Of a stretch of DNA of 64,000 nucleotides, positions 8,162 to 16,438 are shown one piece after another (position 1 is the first letter of the stretch; every line of letters starts with the position of its first letter). The stretch covers positions 2,008,001-2,072,000 of the forward strand of contig NZ_CP126539.1 in NCBI RefSeq assembly GCF_030177755.1. The letters are read 5' to 3'. The stretch comes from Devosia sp. RR2S18 (GTDB taxonomy: Bacteria; Pseudomonadota; Alphaproteobacteria; Rhizobiales; Devosiaceae). The position numbers and the translations under genes were made by a program. The notes beneath the pieces were generated by a model. The model was not told the DNA's origin, ran no database searches, and was given only the letters and a program-made list of their open reading frames with translations.

Positions 8162-9823
8162 ATGAAAAAGTCCAACACACTGGCCTTGGCGGCTGCAGCA
8201 CTTATGCTCTCGACGGCGGCAATTGCGCCCGTAGGTCCCCTGGCCGTTAGCCAAGCTCAGGCACAGTCGGTGAGCATCAGCTTCAATACGTTCTTCGATG
8301 AACTGGAGCCGCACGGGGTCTGGGTTCGCCACCCGCAGTACCGCTATGTATTCTGCCCTACCGGCGTTGACACCCGTTGGCAGCCATACACCAATGGCCG
8401 CTGGCTCTACCTGGCCGACTATGGCTGGTACTGGGATTCCGATGAACCCTTTGGCTGGGCTACCTATCATTATGGCCGCTGGCTCGACGATGATCGCCTT
8501 GGCTGGTGCTGGGTCCCCGGAACCGAGTGGGCTCCTGCTTGGGTGAGCTGGCGCCGCGGTGGTGACATCGTCGGCTGGGCTCCATTGCCGCCCGAAGAAG
8601 AGGGGTTCTCGATATCCCTCAACATATCGAGTGGTGACCTGCCGCAAAGCCGCTGGGTCTACGTGCCGGTACGTGAGTTCGTGCAGCCGAACCTCTCGGT
8701 CAGCATCATGTTCGGCTCGCAGCAGGCCGACTACTACGAACAAACGGAGTTCCTGGGGCCGGTCCGGGTCGAGGGTGACGTGGTGGTCAACAATGTGCTC
8801 GAGGTGAACTACATCGAGCAGCAGATCAACCAGGAGATCACCGTCTATAACGTGTCGGAGACCCAGGACTTCAGTGCGGCAAGCGTGCAGGAGGAAGAGG
8901 GCACTGTCCAATTGTTCCGTGCCGAGCTGGCGCCCCCCGATGAAGCAGCGGCTCCAGCCGAGGCTGTCGAGGAAGAGCAGGCTGTGGAAGTGATTACCGA
9001 GGAGGGTGGCACTGCCGGTCAGACGGCGGGCGATGAAGCCACTCCCGCCGGCGAAGATGCGATGGCTACGGACGATGCCGCAGCCGATGAACCCGCTGCA
9101 GATGCTGAAGCTGCCGCCGAAGCTGATGCTGCTGCGGATGGTGGCGAAACCGTCGATGGCGAAGGCACCGCCGAGGGTGACGTGACAGCAGAGACTGATG
9201 ACGCCGCCGAAGGCGAGGACGCTGCTGCTGCTACGACCACCGAAGAAGAAGTTGCTACGGAGGCCGATGGCGCCGAAGCTGCCACCACAGAGGAAGGTGA
9301 AGCTGCCACCGAAGACGCTGCCACCCAGGAGACAACCTGTGCAGAGGGCGAAGTCCTCGAAGGTGACCAGTGCGTTCCTGCAACGGACGAGGCCGGAGCG
9401 ACAGACGCCGAGGGCACAACCGAGGTGGAGGCAGAAGCAGACGCTGAGGTGACCACCGAGACCGCCCCCGCCGATGATGCCTCTTCTGCCGATGCCGCTG
9501 TAGAGGCGGAAGCGACCGATGCGGCCAGCGAGGGTGAAGCTGCCGATCCGGCAACCGAAGCTGCCCCGGCAGCGGCTCCCGAAGAAGCAGCTGCCCCTGC
9601 CGAGGAACCTGCTCCTGCCGCCACCGAGGAAGTCGTCCCCGAGGCGCCAGCAGAAGAAGTTCCTGTCGAGGCTGCCCCGGCCGAAGAAGCCGCGCCGGCC
9701 GCAGAAGCCGCGCCCGCTGCAGAGCCGACCGAGGAAGCCGCGCCGGAGGCTGCGCCTGCCGCACCGGTAGAGTGCCCCGAAGGTCAGGTTCTTTCGCCTG
9801 AGGGTGTCTGCGTCCCCGCCTAA
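8162..9823 (+). CDS. Secreted DUF6600-type protein with long Ala/Glu-rich tail
   Basis: A 553-residue exported protein with a signal peptide ending near SQAQAQ (residue 35). Residues 36-230 are rich in Trp, Tyr and Gly (GRWLYLADYGWYW, FGWATYHYGRWL, WVPGTEWAPAWVSW), the pattern of DUF6600/YXWGXW-type envelope proteins. From about residue 255 to the end it is a low-complexity, strongly acidic Ala/Glu/Thr/Asp tail, probably disordered. Two copies of a cysteine motif, C-x-EG-x-VL...CVPA, interrupt or end this tail (near residues 395-410 and at the C-terminus). The ribosome site GGAGG is eight bases ahead of the ATG. A strong terminator follows. Function unknown; a surface or periplasmic structural role is inference. 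Confidence 0.85.
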   Translation: MKKSNTLALAAAALMLSTAAIAPVGPLAVSQAQAQSVSISFNTFFDELEPHGVWVRHPQYRYVFCPTGVDTRWQPYTNGRWLYLADYGWYWDSDEPFGWATYHYGRWLDDDRLGWCWVPGTEWAPAWVSWRRGGDIVGWAPLPPEEEGFSISLNISSGDLPQSRWVYVPVREFVQPNLSVSIMFGSQQADYYEQTEFLGPVRVEGDVVVNNVLEVNYIEQQINQEITVYNVSETQDFSAASVQEEEGTVQLFRAELAPPDEAAAPAEAVEEEQAVEVITEEGGTAGQTAGDEATPAGEDAMATDDAAADEPAADAEAAAEADAAADGGETVDGEGTAEGDVTAETDDAAEGEDAAAATTTEEEVATEADGAEAATTEEGEAATEDAATQETTCAEGEVLEGDQCVPATDEAGATDAEGTTEVEAEADAEVTTETAPADDASSADAAVEAEATDAASEGEAADPATEAAPAAAPEEAAAPAEEPAPAATEEVVPEAPAEEVPVEAAPAEEAAPAAEAAPAAEPTEEAAPEAAPAAPVECPEGQVLSPEGVCVPA

Positions 9824-9853
9824 GTGGGCGCAACCACACTAGTCCAGATCCTG

Positions 9854-9887
9854 CGCCGGAGGGACTTAGGTCTCTCCGGCGTTTCTT
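9854..9887 (+). terminator. Rho-independent terminator after the DUF6600 gene
   Basis: An 11-bp stem (9854-9864 with 9871-9881, one G-U pair) with a six-base loop is followed by TTTCTTT. Confidence 0.8.
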
Positions 9888-10006
9888 TGCGCCAGTGAGG
9901 TGCCTATGATGTCGTGCATGCGAGGGGGCACTCAGGGAATGCACGGCACTGTAGTGAGGGGAGGATGCCGGCGTTCCAAAGGTCTGCGCTGATTCGCGCT
10001 AGGTGC

Positions 10007-10091
10007 TGGTGGAGGGGACTGGATTCGAACCAGTGTAGCCTAAGGCGTCAGATTTACAGTCTGATGGATTTAACCACTCTCCCACCCCTCC
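10007..10091 (-). tRNA. tRNA-Tyr (GUA)
   Basis: On the minus strand the gene begins GGAGGGG at 10091. It has a long variable arm (class II), the anticodon GTA in the loop CTGTAAA, a T-loop GGTTCGAATCC, and ends CCCCTCC-A with an encoded CCA at 10007-10009. Its length is 85 bases including CCA. Confidence 0.97.
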
Positions 10092-10275
10092 ACTGAACAA
10101 CATCATCGGGCAGGAAACGAAACGGCTGAGCGCGTCGTCGGGGCGGTTTATGGTGGTCTCGTGACAGTGTGTCAACACCCCATCCACGCCCGCTCGCAAG
10201 AAATCGGTGGTTGCACGCGCAGGGGCTTGTCAGCCCGGGCGCTCTCAGGCTATTTGCCAAATGCCGGCTTCGGCC

Positions 10276-10349
10276 GCGGGTATAGCTCAATGGTAGAGCA
10301 GCAGCCTTCCAAGCTGAATATGCGGGTTCGATTCCCGCTACCCGCTCCA
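10276..10349 (+). tRNA. tRNA-Gly (UCC)
   Basis: The acceptor strand GCGGGTA begins at 10276, the D-arm AGCTC...GAGC follows, and the anticodon TCC lies in CTTCCAA. The T-arm GCGGGTTCGATTCCCGC leads to an encoded CCA at 10347-10349. It is oriented opposite to the adjacent tRNA-Tyr. Confidence 0.97.
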
Positions 10350-10586
10350 TCCTCGCGAGAGACCTCGCGGGCGAGGTGTTGAGCAACAAGATCTCAGCTT
10401 CGATCCGATTGGCGGGCCTGGTGCTTTAGCTTCCCGAACGAACAGATTTACCGACCCAACGAATTTCGCCCTGACTGGCATCTTTGTCTCTGCGCAGGAC
10501 GAGAGTTGGTGGAAACGGGAACCTGCCCTGGAGTCACACGCCGCTGCTGCTGCTGTTGTTGCGACGGCGACGAGGAGCTGAGGTGA

Positions 10587-10663
10587 TGGCGATCCCGGCA
10601 GGACTCGAACCTGCGACCAACAGCTTAGAAGGCTGCTGCTCTATCCAGCTGAGCTACGGGACC
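10587..10663 (-). tRNA. tRNA-Arg (UCU)
   Basis: On the minus strand it begins GGTCCCG at 10663. The anticodon stem-loop GCCTTCTAAGC gives TCT, the T-loop is GGTTCGAGTCC, and the gene ends CGGGATC-G plus encoded CCA. The acceptor stem has one G-U pair. Confidence 0.96.
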
Positions 10664-11050
10664 GTAGCAGGGCAGGGACCATTTACCTGATTTTGACGCA
10701 AAGAAAACCGCCTTGTGGGCAAAGCCGGCGCTGCCGCTCTAAAATTCTGCGGTCAATTTGGATTGCACCGCATGGCAAGGTCGATCGATGCAACTCCAGC
10801 AGAGCTGGCTGAACGCGAATGCTGTGGAGAAATGAGTTACGTTCCTCAAGGTGGCTCTCCGAAGCAGCGGAATTTCTCCGCCGAAAACGATTGAAGAGGC
10901 GCTGACCACACCGTCCGCAGCGGTGCTCGCGATGTCCAACGACGCGACGCCGCCGGTGCTAATTAATTGTACATGAAAGAGAATCTAGGGTGCATCGATC
11001 TTCGCTAGACGTGTAGCTGATCCTGCTCACCTGATCTTGCCAAAACAAAC
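10664..11050. other. Intergenic stretch with no recognisable gene
   Basis: Between tRNA-Arg and the sugar-transport promoter I see no convincing coding region. A 66-codon minus-strand frame at 10739-10939 has no ribosome site and an unlikely composition. The stretch 10960-11000 is AT-rich and may belong to the upstream control region of the transporter operon. Confidence 0.5.
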
Positions 11051-11079
11051 TTGACAGGTCCGCAGCACGTGTAACAAAC
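11051..11079 (+). promoter_or_regulatory. Candidate sigma-70-type promoter of the sugar ABC operon
   Basis: A perfect TTGACA lies at 11051-11056. The -10 is poor; TAACAA (11072-11077) or CAAACT (11075-11080) are the best candidates at 15 or 18 bases spacing. The position, just upstream of a palindromic operator and 145 bases before the first gene, fits a regulated promoter. Confidence 0.45.
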
Positions 11080-11082
11080 TAA

Positions 11083-11096
11083 TGAAATCGATTGCA
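11083..11096 (+). promoter_or_regulatory. Candidate LacI-family operator
   Basis: The 14-base site TGAAATCGATTGCA is an almost perfect palindrome around CG (TGNAATCGATTNCA), the form typical of LacI-type sugar repressor operators. It overlaps the expected transcription start of the operon, where a repressor would block initiation. No LacI-family gene is in the window, so the regulator would be encoded elsewhere. Confidence 0.5.
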
Positions 11097-11224
11097 GAGA
11101 TTTCCGTTGGGAGCGATGCAGCCGATTACGCAGCCAGCTCGGGATGCCTCACAAGAAGGTAGCCTTGCGGCTGGCAGTTTCGCGGGAGCGCAAGGCTCCA
11201 AGTGATCGTTGGGAGGATACCCTT

Positions 11225-12466
11225 ATGAAGAAGTTTACGGTGGTTGCCGCTATGGCGACCGCTCTGCTCGGTTCCACGGCCATCCATGCCGCTGAACTCG
11301 AAGTCACCCACTGGTGGACCTCGGCTGGTGAAGCCGCTGCCGTCGCCGAATTCGCTCGCGTTTACGAAGAGCAGACTGGCAACACCTGGGTGGACAGCGC
11401 CCTGTCCGGTTCGGGCACTGGTGCCAACCCGGTGATCATCAGTCGCATTATCGGTGGTGATCCGATGGGCGCTACCCAGATGAACACCGGCCGTGACGCC
11501 GAAGAGCTCATCCAGGCCGGCCTGATGCGCGACCTGACGCCGATCGTCGAGGAACTGGGTGCCCAGGACTTCTACGTCGATCCGTCCCTGCTCGAGCCGT
11601 GCACCTATGATGGCAAGATCTACTGCTTGCCCGTCAACATCCACTCCTGGGACTGGCTGTGGCTCTCCACTGCTGCCTATGAGGAAATCGGTCAGCCGGT
11701 TCCGACCACCTGGGACGAGTACGTTGCCAGCTGGCCAGCGCTGGAAGAAGCCGGCATCCTGCCCTTCGGCCTCGCTTCGGGTTGGCCAATCGCCGGCATT
11801 CCGGGCGCCATGCAGGCAGCCATCGGTGGTAGCGACCTCGTGCTCGCCATCAACCGCGACAAGGATGCAGAAGCAGTCCGCGGCGAAGACTTCCGCCGCT
11901 ACGCCGAAGCTTGGGATGCAGTCCGTCAGGTCGTCTCGTCCGAGATGATGCTGCCAAACTTTGCCGACGTCGGTAACCAGCTCCTCGAGGGCGAAGCTGC
12001 CGGTAACATCCACGGTGACTGGCTCCAGGGAGACCTGCAGATCGCCGGCGGCGTGCCCGGCGAAGACTATGAGTGTCTGCCAGCCCTCGGCATGGGTGAC
12101 CAGATCTCGGGTGGCGGCGACTCCTTCTACTTCCCGGTTCTGCCTGAAGGCACCGACCAGGAAGTGCTCGACGCGCAGGCCGATCTCGCCCGCACGCTGA
12201 TCAGCCAGGAAGCCCAGCTCGCTTTCAACCTAAAGAAGGGCTCGATGCCGATCCGCACCGACATCGATCTGTCGCAGGCCAACGCTTGCATGCAGAAGGC
12301 GCTCGAGCTGCTCGACAACGGCCTGCTGCCTTCGGGTGACTTTGCTCTCTCGAGCGACACCCAGCAGCAGCTGCAGGATCTCAACATCGAGTTCCTGAAC
12401 GACGACAGCATCACCGTCGATACCTATATCGACCGGTATGCCTCGATCATCGAGTCGGCTGACTAA
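11225..12466 (+). CDS. CUT1 sugar ABC transporter, substrate-binding protein (glucose-type)
   Basis: A 413-residue periplasmic binding protein. The signal peptide MKKFTVVAAMATALLG...AIHA is followed by LEVTHWWTSAGEAAA, the start typical of COG1653 binding proteins, and specifically close in pattern to the glucose-binding GtsA-type proteins (HWWTSGGE, later LPVNIHSWDWLW). GGGAGGA before the ATG at 11225 fixes the start; the longer in-frame extension is unlikely. It is first in an operon with two permeases and an ATPase. The ligand is probably a hexose or small glycoside, which the following epimerase and dehydrogenase genes support. Confidence 0.9.
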   Translation: MKKFTVVAAMATALLGSTAIHAAELEVTHWWTSAGEAAAVAEFARVYEEQTGNTWVDSALSGSGTGANPVIISRIIGGDPMGATQMNTGRDAEELIQAGLMRDLTPIVEELGAQDFYVDPSLLEPCTYDGKIYCLPVNIHSWDWLWLSTAAYEEIGQPVPTTWDEYVASWPALEEAGILPFGLASGWPIAGIPGAMQAAIGGSDLVLAINRDKDAEAVRGEDFRRYAEAWDAVRQVVSSEMMLPNFADVGNQLLEGEAAGNIHGDWLQGDLQIAGGVPGEDYECLPALGMGDQISGGGDSFYFPVLPEGTDQEVLDAQADLARTLISQEAQLAFNLKKGSMPIRTDIDLSQANACMQKALELLDNGLLPSGDFALSSDTQQQLQDLNIEFLNDDSITVDTYIDRYASIIESAD

Positions 12467-12504
12467 CAGCCTTAGAGTAGTGTACAGTCCTTAGTCACTG
12501 TACG

Positions 12505-12534
12505 GCGGCCGGCTTGGTCCTCCATGCCGGCCGC
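12505..12534 (+). other. Intercistronic hairpin
   Basis: A perfect 9-bp stem (GCGGCCGGC at 12505-12513 with GCCGGCCGC at 12526-12534) sits between the binding-protein gene and the first permease gene. A smaller inverted repeat GTACAGT/ACTGTAC precedes it (12482-12503). No T-run follows. Such hairpins often protect the upstream message so that more binding protein than permease is made. Confidence 0.6.
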
Positions 12535-12551
12535 TCATTATGGAGAACAAC

Positions 12552-13496
12552 ATGGCGGATCTGGCGGTCCAGCAGGCGCGTAAAGGTCGCGCCGCGGGCG
12601 GTGTATCGCGCTTCCTGCACAACACCTTTGTTCGCAATCTCTCTGCGAAGATCGCAGCTGCGCCGATGATCGCGACGGTTCTGGTCGTCTTTATCGGCTG
12701 TACGATCTGGACGGTCTGGTATTCGTTCACCAATTCTCGGTTGCTCCCCACCGGGGATTTCGTCGGTTTCCAGCAATATGAGCGTCTCTTCGCCACTGCG
12801 CGCTGGAACGTGTCGGTCTGGAACCTGGTGATCTACGGCGCCTTCTCGCTGGTGTTCACCATGGTGTTCGGCTTCCTGCTGGCCGTGCTCATGGACCAAA
12901 AGATCCGGTTCGAGAACGTCTTCCGCACCATCATGCTCTACCCCTTTGCCCTCTCGTTCATCGTGACGGGTCTGGTGTGGCAGTGGATCATGAACCCGAC
13001 GCTGGGTTTGCAGGGAACAATGCGGAACCTGGGTTGGACGGGCTTCAGCTTCGACTGGCTGAACAATCCTCGCATGGTGCTCTTTGCGCTGCTGATCGCC
13101 GGTCTCTGGCAAGGCGTCGGCTTTGTCATGGTGCTGATGCTCGCCGGCTTGCGGGGCATCGACGGGGAAATCTGGAAGGCCGCACGCGTTGACGGCATTC
13201 CCACCTGGCGCACTTACCTTTCTATCGTCCTGCCGATGATGCGCGGCGTCTTCGTGACCGCCGTGGTGCTCGTCGGCTCGGGCATTGTGCGGCTCTACGA
13301 CCTTGTCGTGGCGCTCACCGATGGTGGCCCGGGCATCGCCTCGGAAGTGCCCGCCAAGTACGTTTACAACTACATGTTCGGCGCCGGAAATATCGCCCAG
13401 GGCCTGGCTGCATCCACCATGATGCTGCTGACCGTGGTGATCATCATCATTCCATGGGCCTATCTTGAATTCGGCGGAAGGGGCCGCCGCTCATGA
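12552..13496 (+). CDS. CUT1 sugar ABC transporter, permease 1
   Basis: A 314-residue inner-membrane protein with about six transmembrane segments (first near residues 36-58) and the EAA-type loop EIWKAARVDGIPTW characteristic of MalF-type permeases. The start at 12552 has GGAG six bases upstream; the ATG at 12540 has none. The next permease overlaps by four bases (ATGA). Confidence 0.92.
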   Translation: MADLAVQQARKGRAAGGVSRFLHNTFVRNLSAKIAAAPMIATVLVVFIGCTIWTVWYSFTNSRLLPTGDFVGFQQYERLFATARWNVSVWNLVIYGAFSLVFTMVFGFLLAVLMDQKIRFENVFRTIMLYPFALSFIVTGLVWQWIMNPTLGLQGTMRNLGWTGFSFDWLNNPRMVLFALLIAGLWQGVGFVMVLMLAGLRGIDGEIWKAARVDGIPTWRTYLSIVLPMMRGVFVTAVVLVGSGIVRLYDLVVALTDGGPGIASEVPAKYVYNYMFGAGNIAQGLAASTMMLLTVVIIIIPWAYLEFGGRGRRS

Positions 13497-14431
13497 GCGA
13501 CACCGTAACCATGCCCGCCGGGGCTCCCCCGGCACGTCATACCAGCACTAGCAGCGACCCGCGTGGTCCCCGGCCAAAGCCGTTCTTCACGCCCAAGAAG
13601 ATCGTTATCTATTCGATCCTGCTCTTCGCCTCGCTCTACTTCCTGTTCCCGCTCTATGTGATGATCACGACATCGTTCAAAACGATGCCGGAAATCCGCT
13701 GGGGCAACATCTTTGCGCCGCCCATCGAGCCGACGGGCGAAGCCTGGCACAAGGCTTGGTTCAGCGCCTGTACGGGCCTCACTTGTAACGGCCTCAATCC
13801 CGGTTTCTGGAATTCGGTCCAGATTACCATCCCCAGCACCATCGTTTCCATCTTCATCGCAGCGGTGAATGGTTACGCGCTGGTCAACTGGAAGTTCAAA
13901 GGGTCCGAGCTTTTCTTCGCCGTTCTCGTTTTCGGCTCGTTCATCCCCTACCAGGTGATGCTCTATCCGTTGGTGATGCTGACGCGCGAAATGGGGATCT
14001 TCGGCAGCCTCTGGGCCGTCATCCTCGTCCACTCGATCTTTGGCATGCCGATCCTGACGCTGTTGTTCCGCAACTACTTTGCGGCGTTACCCGTGGAATT
14101 GTTCAAGGCGTCTCGCGTCGATGGCGCCGGCTTCTGGCGGATCTTCTTTGAGATCATGCTGCCCATGTCGCTGCCGATCTTTGTGGTGGCCATGATCCTG
14201 CAGGTCACCGGCATCTGGAACGACTTCCTGTTCGGCGTGGTCTTTGCGGGTACGCAGAACTATCCGATGACGGTGCAGCTCAACAACATCGTCAACTCGG
14301 CCCAGGGCTCGCCGGAATACAACGTCAACATGGCGGCGACCATCCTTACCGGTCTCGTGCCGCTCTTCATCTACTTTGTTTCAGGTCGCCTGTTCGTCCG
14401 CGGCATCGCGGCTGGTGCGGTCAAGGGTTAA
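13493..14431 (+). CDS. CUT1 sugar ABC transporter, permease 2
   Basis: A 312-residue MalG-type permease. After a Pro-rich cytoplasmic N-terminus come about six membrane segments and the EAA loop ELFKASRVDGAGFW near residues 203-216. The insert ACTGLTCNGLNPGFWNSVQ between segments 1 and 2 is characteristic of the glucose/mannose-type transporters. It overlaps the previous gene and lies four bases before the ATPase gene, so the complex is encoded as a unit. Confidence 0.92.
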   Translation: MSDTVTMPAGAPPARHTSTSSDPRGPRPKPFFTPKKIVIYSILLFASLYFLFPLYVMITTSFKTMPEIRWGNIFAPPIEPTGEAWHKAWFSACTGLTCNGLNPGFWNSVQITIPSTIVSIFIAAVNGYALVNWKFKGSELFFAVLVFGSFIPYQVMLYPLVMLTREMGIFGSLWAVILVHSIFGMPILTLLFRNYFAALPVELFKASRVDGAGFWRIFFEIMLPMSLPIFVVAMILQVTGIWNDFLFGVVFAGTQNYPMTVQLNNIVNSAQGSPEYNVNMAATILTGLVPLFIYFVSGRLFVRGIAAGAVKG

Positions 14432-14435
14432 AGAC

Positions 14436-15518
14436 ATGCAGCATAGCGTTTCCATTCGCGATCTCTCGCTCAACTTCGGCAACGTCAAGGTGCTCCAGCA
14501 CCTTGACCTCGACATCGCCCAGGGCGAGTTCATCGTTCTGCTGGGGCCCTCGGGCTGCGGCAAGTCGACCCTGCTCAACTGTATCGCCGGGCTTCTGGAC
14601 GTGTCCGACGGGCAGATCTTCATCGGTGGCAAGAACGTCACCTGGGAAGAGCCCAAGGACCGTGGCATCGGCATGGTGTTCCAGTCCTATGCGCTCTATC
14701 CGCAGATGACCGTGGAGCGGAACCTCTCCTTTGGCCTGCGTGTCGCCGGCATGAAGAAGGACGAGGTCAATCGCCGCGTCCAGCGCGCCGCTGAGATCCT
14801 CCAGATCGAACCGCTGCTCAACCGCAAGCCGGTGGAACTCTCGGGCGGTCAGCGCCAGCGCGTTGCTATCGGCCGCGCCCTGGTGCGGGACGTGGACGTG
14901 TTTCTCTTCGACGAGCCGCTGTCCAACCTCGACGCCAAGCTGCGCTCCGATCTGCGCGTCGAGATCAAGCGCCTCCACCAGCGCCTGAAGAACACCATGA
15001 TCTACGTGACGCACGACCAGATCGAGGCGCTCACGCTGGCCGACCGGATCGCCATCATGAAGAATGGCATCATCCAGCAGTTGTCGGACCCGCACACCAT
15101 CTACCACAAGCCCGTCAATCTCTATGTGGCCGGCTTCATCGGCTCCCCCTCGATGAACTTCATCGAAGGCAAGCTGACCGACAATGGCTTTGTGGCCAAT
15201 GATGGCACGGCCGTCCCTTATGCCGGCTATGAGTTCACCGGTGGGCGCCCCGCCAATGGCAATGCCGTTCTGGGTGTGCGTCCCGAGCATATCGTTTTGG
15301 GCGAAGACGCGCGGGCCCTGCCGTTCTCCACAGAAGCCGAGATTGAGATCGTCGAGCCCATGGGGTCCGACACGCTGGCCTGGACCACGCTGGCCGGCAA
15401 GTCGATCACGTTCCGTGCGGCCGGCGATGTGGACATCCGCGCTGGACAGAAGGTGTTGATCGGCTTCGATCCAGCACGCGGTTCGCTGTTCGACACGGAA
15501 TCGACCAACCGCATTTAA
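14436..15518 (+). CDS. CUT1 sugar ABC transporter, ATP-binding protein (UgpC/MsmK type)
   Basis: A 360-residue ATPase that powers the transporter. The Walker A motif is GPSGCGKST, the signature is LSGGQRQRVAIGRAL and Walker B is VFLFDEPLSNLDAKLR, followed by YVTHDQIEALTLADR. The C-terminal third (from about residue 235) is the TOBE/regulatory domain with VLGVRPEHI. The ATG at 14436 has AAGGGT upstream; the longer frame starting at 14376 lies inside the permease gene. A strong terminator follows. Confidence 0.94.
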   Translation: MQHSVSIRDLSLNFGNVKVLQHLDLDIAQGEFIVLLGPSGCGKSTLLNCIAGLLDVSDGQIFIGGKNVTWEEPKDRGIGMVFQSYALYPQMTVERNLSFGLRVAGMKKDEVNRRVQRAAEILQIEPLLNRKPVELSGGQRQRVAIGRALVRDVDVFLFDEPLSNLDAKLRSDLRVEIKRLHQRLKNTMIYVTHDQIEALTLADRIAIMKNGIIQQLSDPHTIYHKPVNLYVAGFIGSPSMNFIEGKLTDNGFVANDGTAVPYAGYEFTGGRPANGNAVLGVRPEHIVLGEDARALPFSTEAEIEIVEPMGSDTLAWTTLAGKSITFRAAGDVDIRAGQKVLIGFDPARGSLFDTESTNRI

Positions 15519-15533
15519 TCTAGTTCGCTTCTA

Positions 15534-15560
15534 GGGCGCCCCTCCGGGGGCGTCCTTCCT
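15534..15560 (+). terminator. Rho-independent terminator after the sugar ABC operon
   Basis: A 9-bp stem (15534-15542 with 15547-15555, one G-U) with loop TCCG, followed by TTCCT. It separates the transport genes from the isomerase/dehydrogenase genes. Confidence 0.75.
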
Positions 15561-15685
15561 CGCCGTGCAGTCAATCTTACCTTCGCAGCAGTCAGTCGGG
15601 CTTTTCGACGGGACGGAGTGCGGGCACAGGCGTAGTGACATCGCTCGATGCCACCTGACTTCCACACATTCTAAACGAGGCCAAA

Positions 15686-16435
15686 ATGGACTTTTCGTAC
15701 CAGCTTTACAGTGCGCGCAACGAGGCGTCGCTCGATGACACCCTCAAGACGCTGAGCGGCCTTGGCTACAAGCAGGTCGAGGGTTGGGGCGGTCAGTTCA
15801 ACGACCCCGCTGCTCTGGCGCAAAGCCTCAAAAATGCCGGTCTCACCATGCCAACAGCCCATATGGGCTACGCCCAGCTTCAGGATACTGACGCCGCGCT
15901 GCGCATTGCCGATACCGTCGGCATCCAGACCGTCTATTGCCCGGCTCCTCCTTCGGAAGAATATCGCACTGGCAGCGGTGACTGGCAGGGCTTTGCAGAA
16001 GGCCTCGCCAAGATCGCAGGCGCATTCAAGACCGCCGGCAAGGGCTTTGGCTACCACAACCACCATTGGGAATTCGCCAAGGGTGCTGACGGCAAGACCC
16101 CCATGGAGATCATTCTTGATGCCTCTCCCGATCTGCAGTGGGAAATGGACCTGGCTTGGGTCGTGAAGGCCTCCGAGGATCCGATCGCCTGGATGGATAA
16201 GCTGGGGAGCCGCATTACCGCCGTGCACGTCAAGGATATCGCGCCAGCTGGCCAGAATGCCGACGAAGATGGTTGGGCCGATGTGGGCCACGGCTCGCTG
16301 GATTGGAAGACGCTGCTGGGCGACGTTAAGTCCAAGACCAAGGCCACCTATTTCGTTCTGGAGCACGACAAGCCGAGCGACGCCATACGCTTCGCACGTC
16401 GCTCCATGGATACGCTCAAAGGTTTTGGAGTCTAA
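15686..16435 (+). CDS. Sugar isomerase/epimerase, TIM-barrel (xylose isomerase-like)
   Basis: A 249-residue member of the AP-endonuclease-2/IolE-like TIM-barrel superfamily (COG1082). Markers are the N-terminal FSYQLYSARNEAS, the loop GFGYHNHHWEF with His metal ligands, LQWEMDLAWV, and the C-terminal HVKDIAP and FVLEHDKPSD. Such enzymes isomerise or epimerise sugars or keto-sugars with a divalent metal. It is separated by only three bases from the following Gfo/Idh/MocA dehydrogenase. That pairing, next to a CUT1 transporter, recalls the ycjR/ycjS arrangement of Escherichia coli, where a 3-dehydrogenase and a keto-glycoside epimerase act in sequence. The true substrate is unknown. Confidence 0.88.
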   Translation: MDFSYQLYSARNEASLDDTLKTLSGLGYKQVEGWGGQFNDPAALAQSLKNAGLTMPTAHMGYAQLQDTDAALRIADTVGIQTVYCPAPPSEEYRTGSGDWQGFAEGLAKIAGAFKTAGKGFGYHNHHWEFAKGADGKTPMEIILDASPDLQWEMDLAWVVKASEDPIAWMDKLGSRITAVHVKDIAPAGQNADEDGWADVGHGSLDWKTLLGDVKSKTKATYFVLEHDKPSDAIRFARRSMDTLKGFGV

Positions 16436-16438
16436 ATC

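Noticed and set aside
9019..9624. Antisense Ser/Ala-rich frame opposite the acidic tail of the DUF6600 protein
   Set aside because: It is the reverse reading of an Ala/Glu-rich repeat and has no independent support.
10007..10663. tRNA cluster as an integration site of a genomic island
   Set aside because: All three tRNA genes are intact with encoded CCA, and no integrase or duplicated tRNA end is found nearby.
10739..10939. Small minus-strand gene upstream of the sugar operon
   Set aside because: No ribosome site, no family resemblance and overlap with the expected control region.
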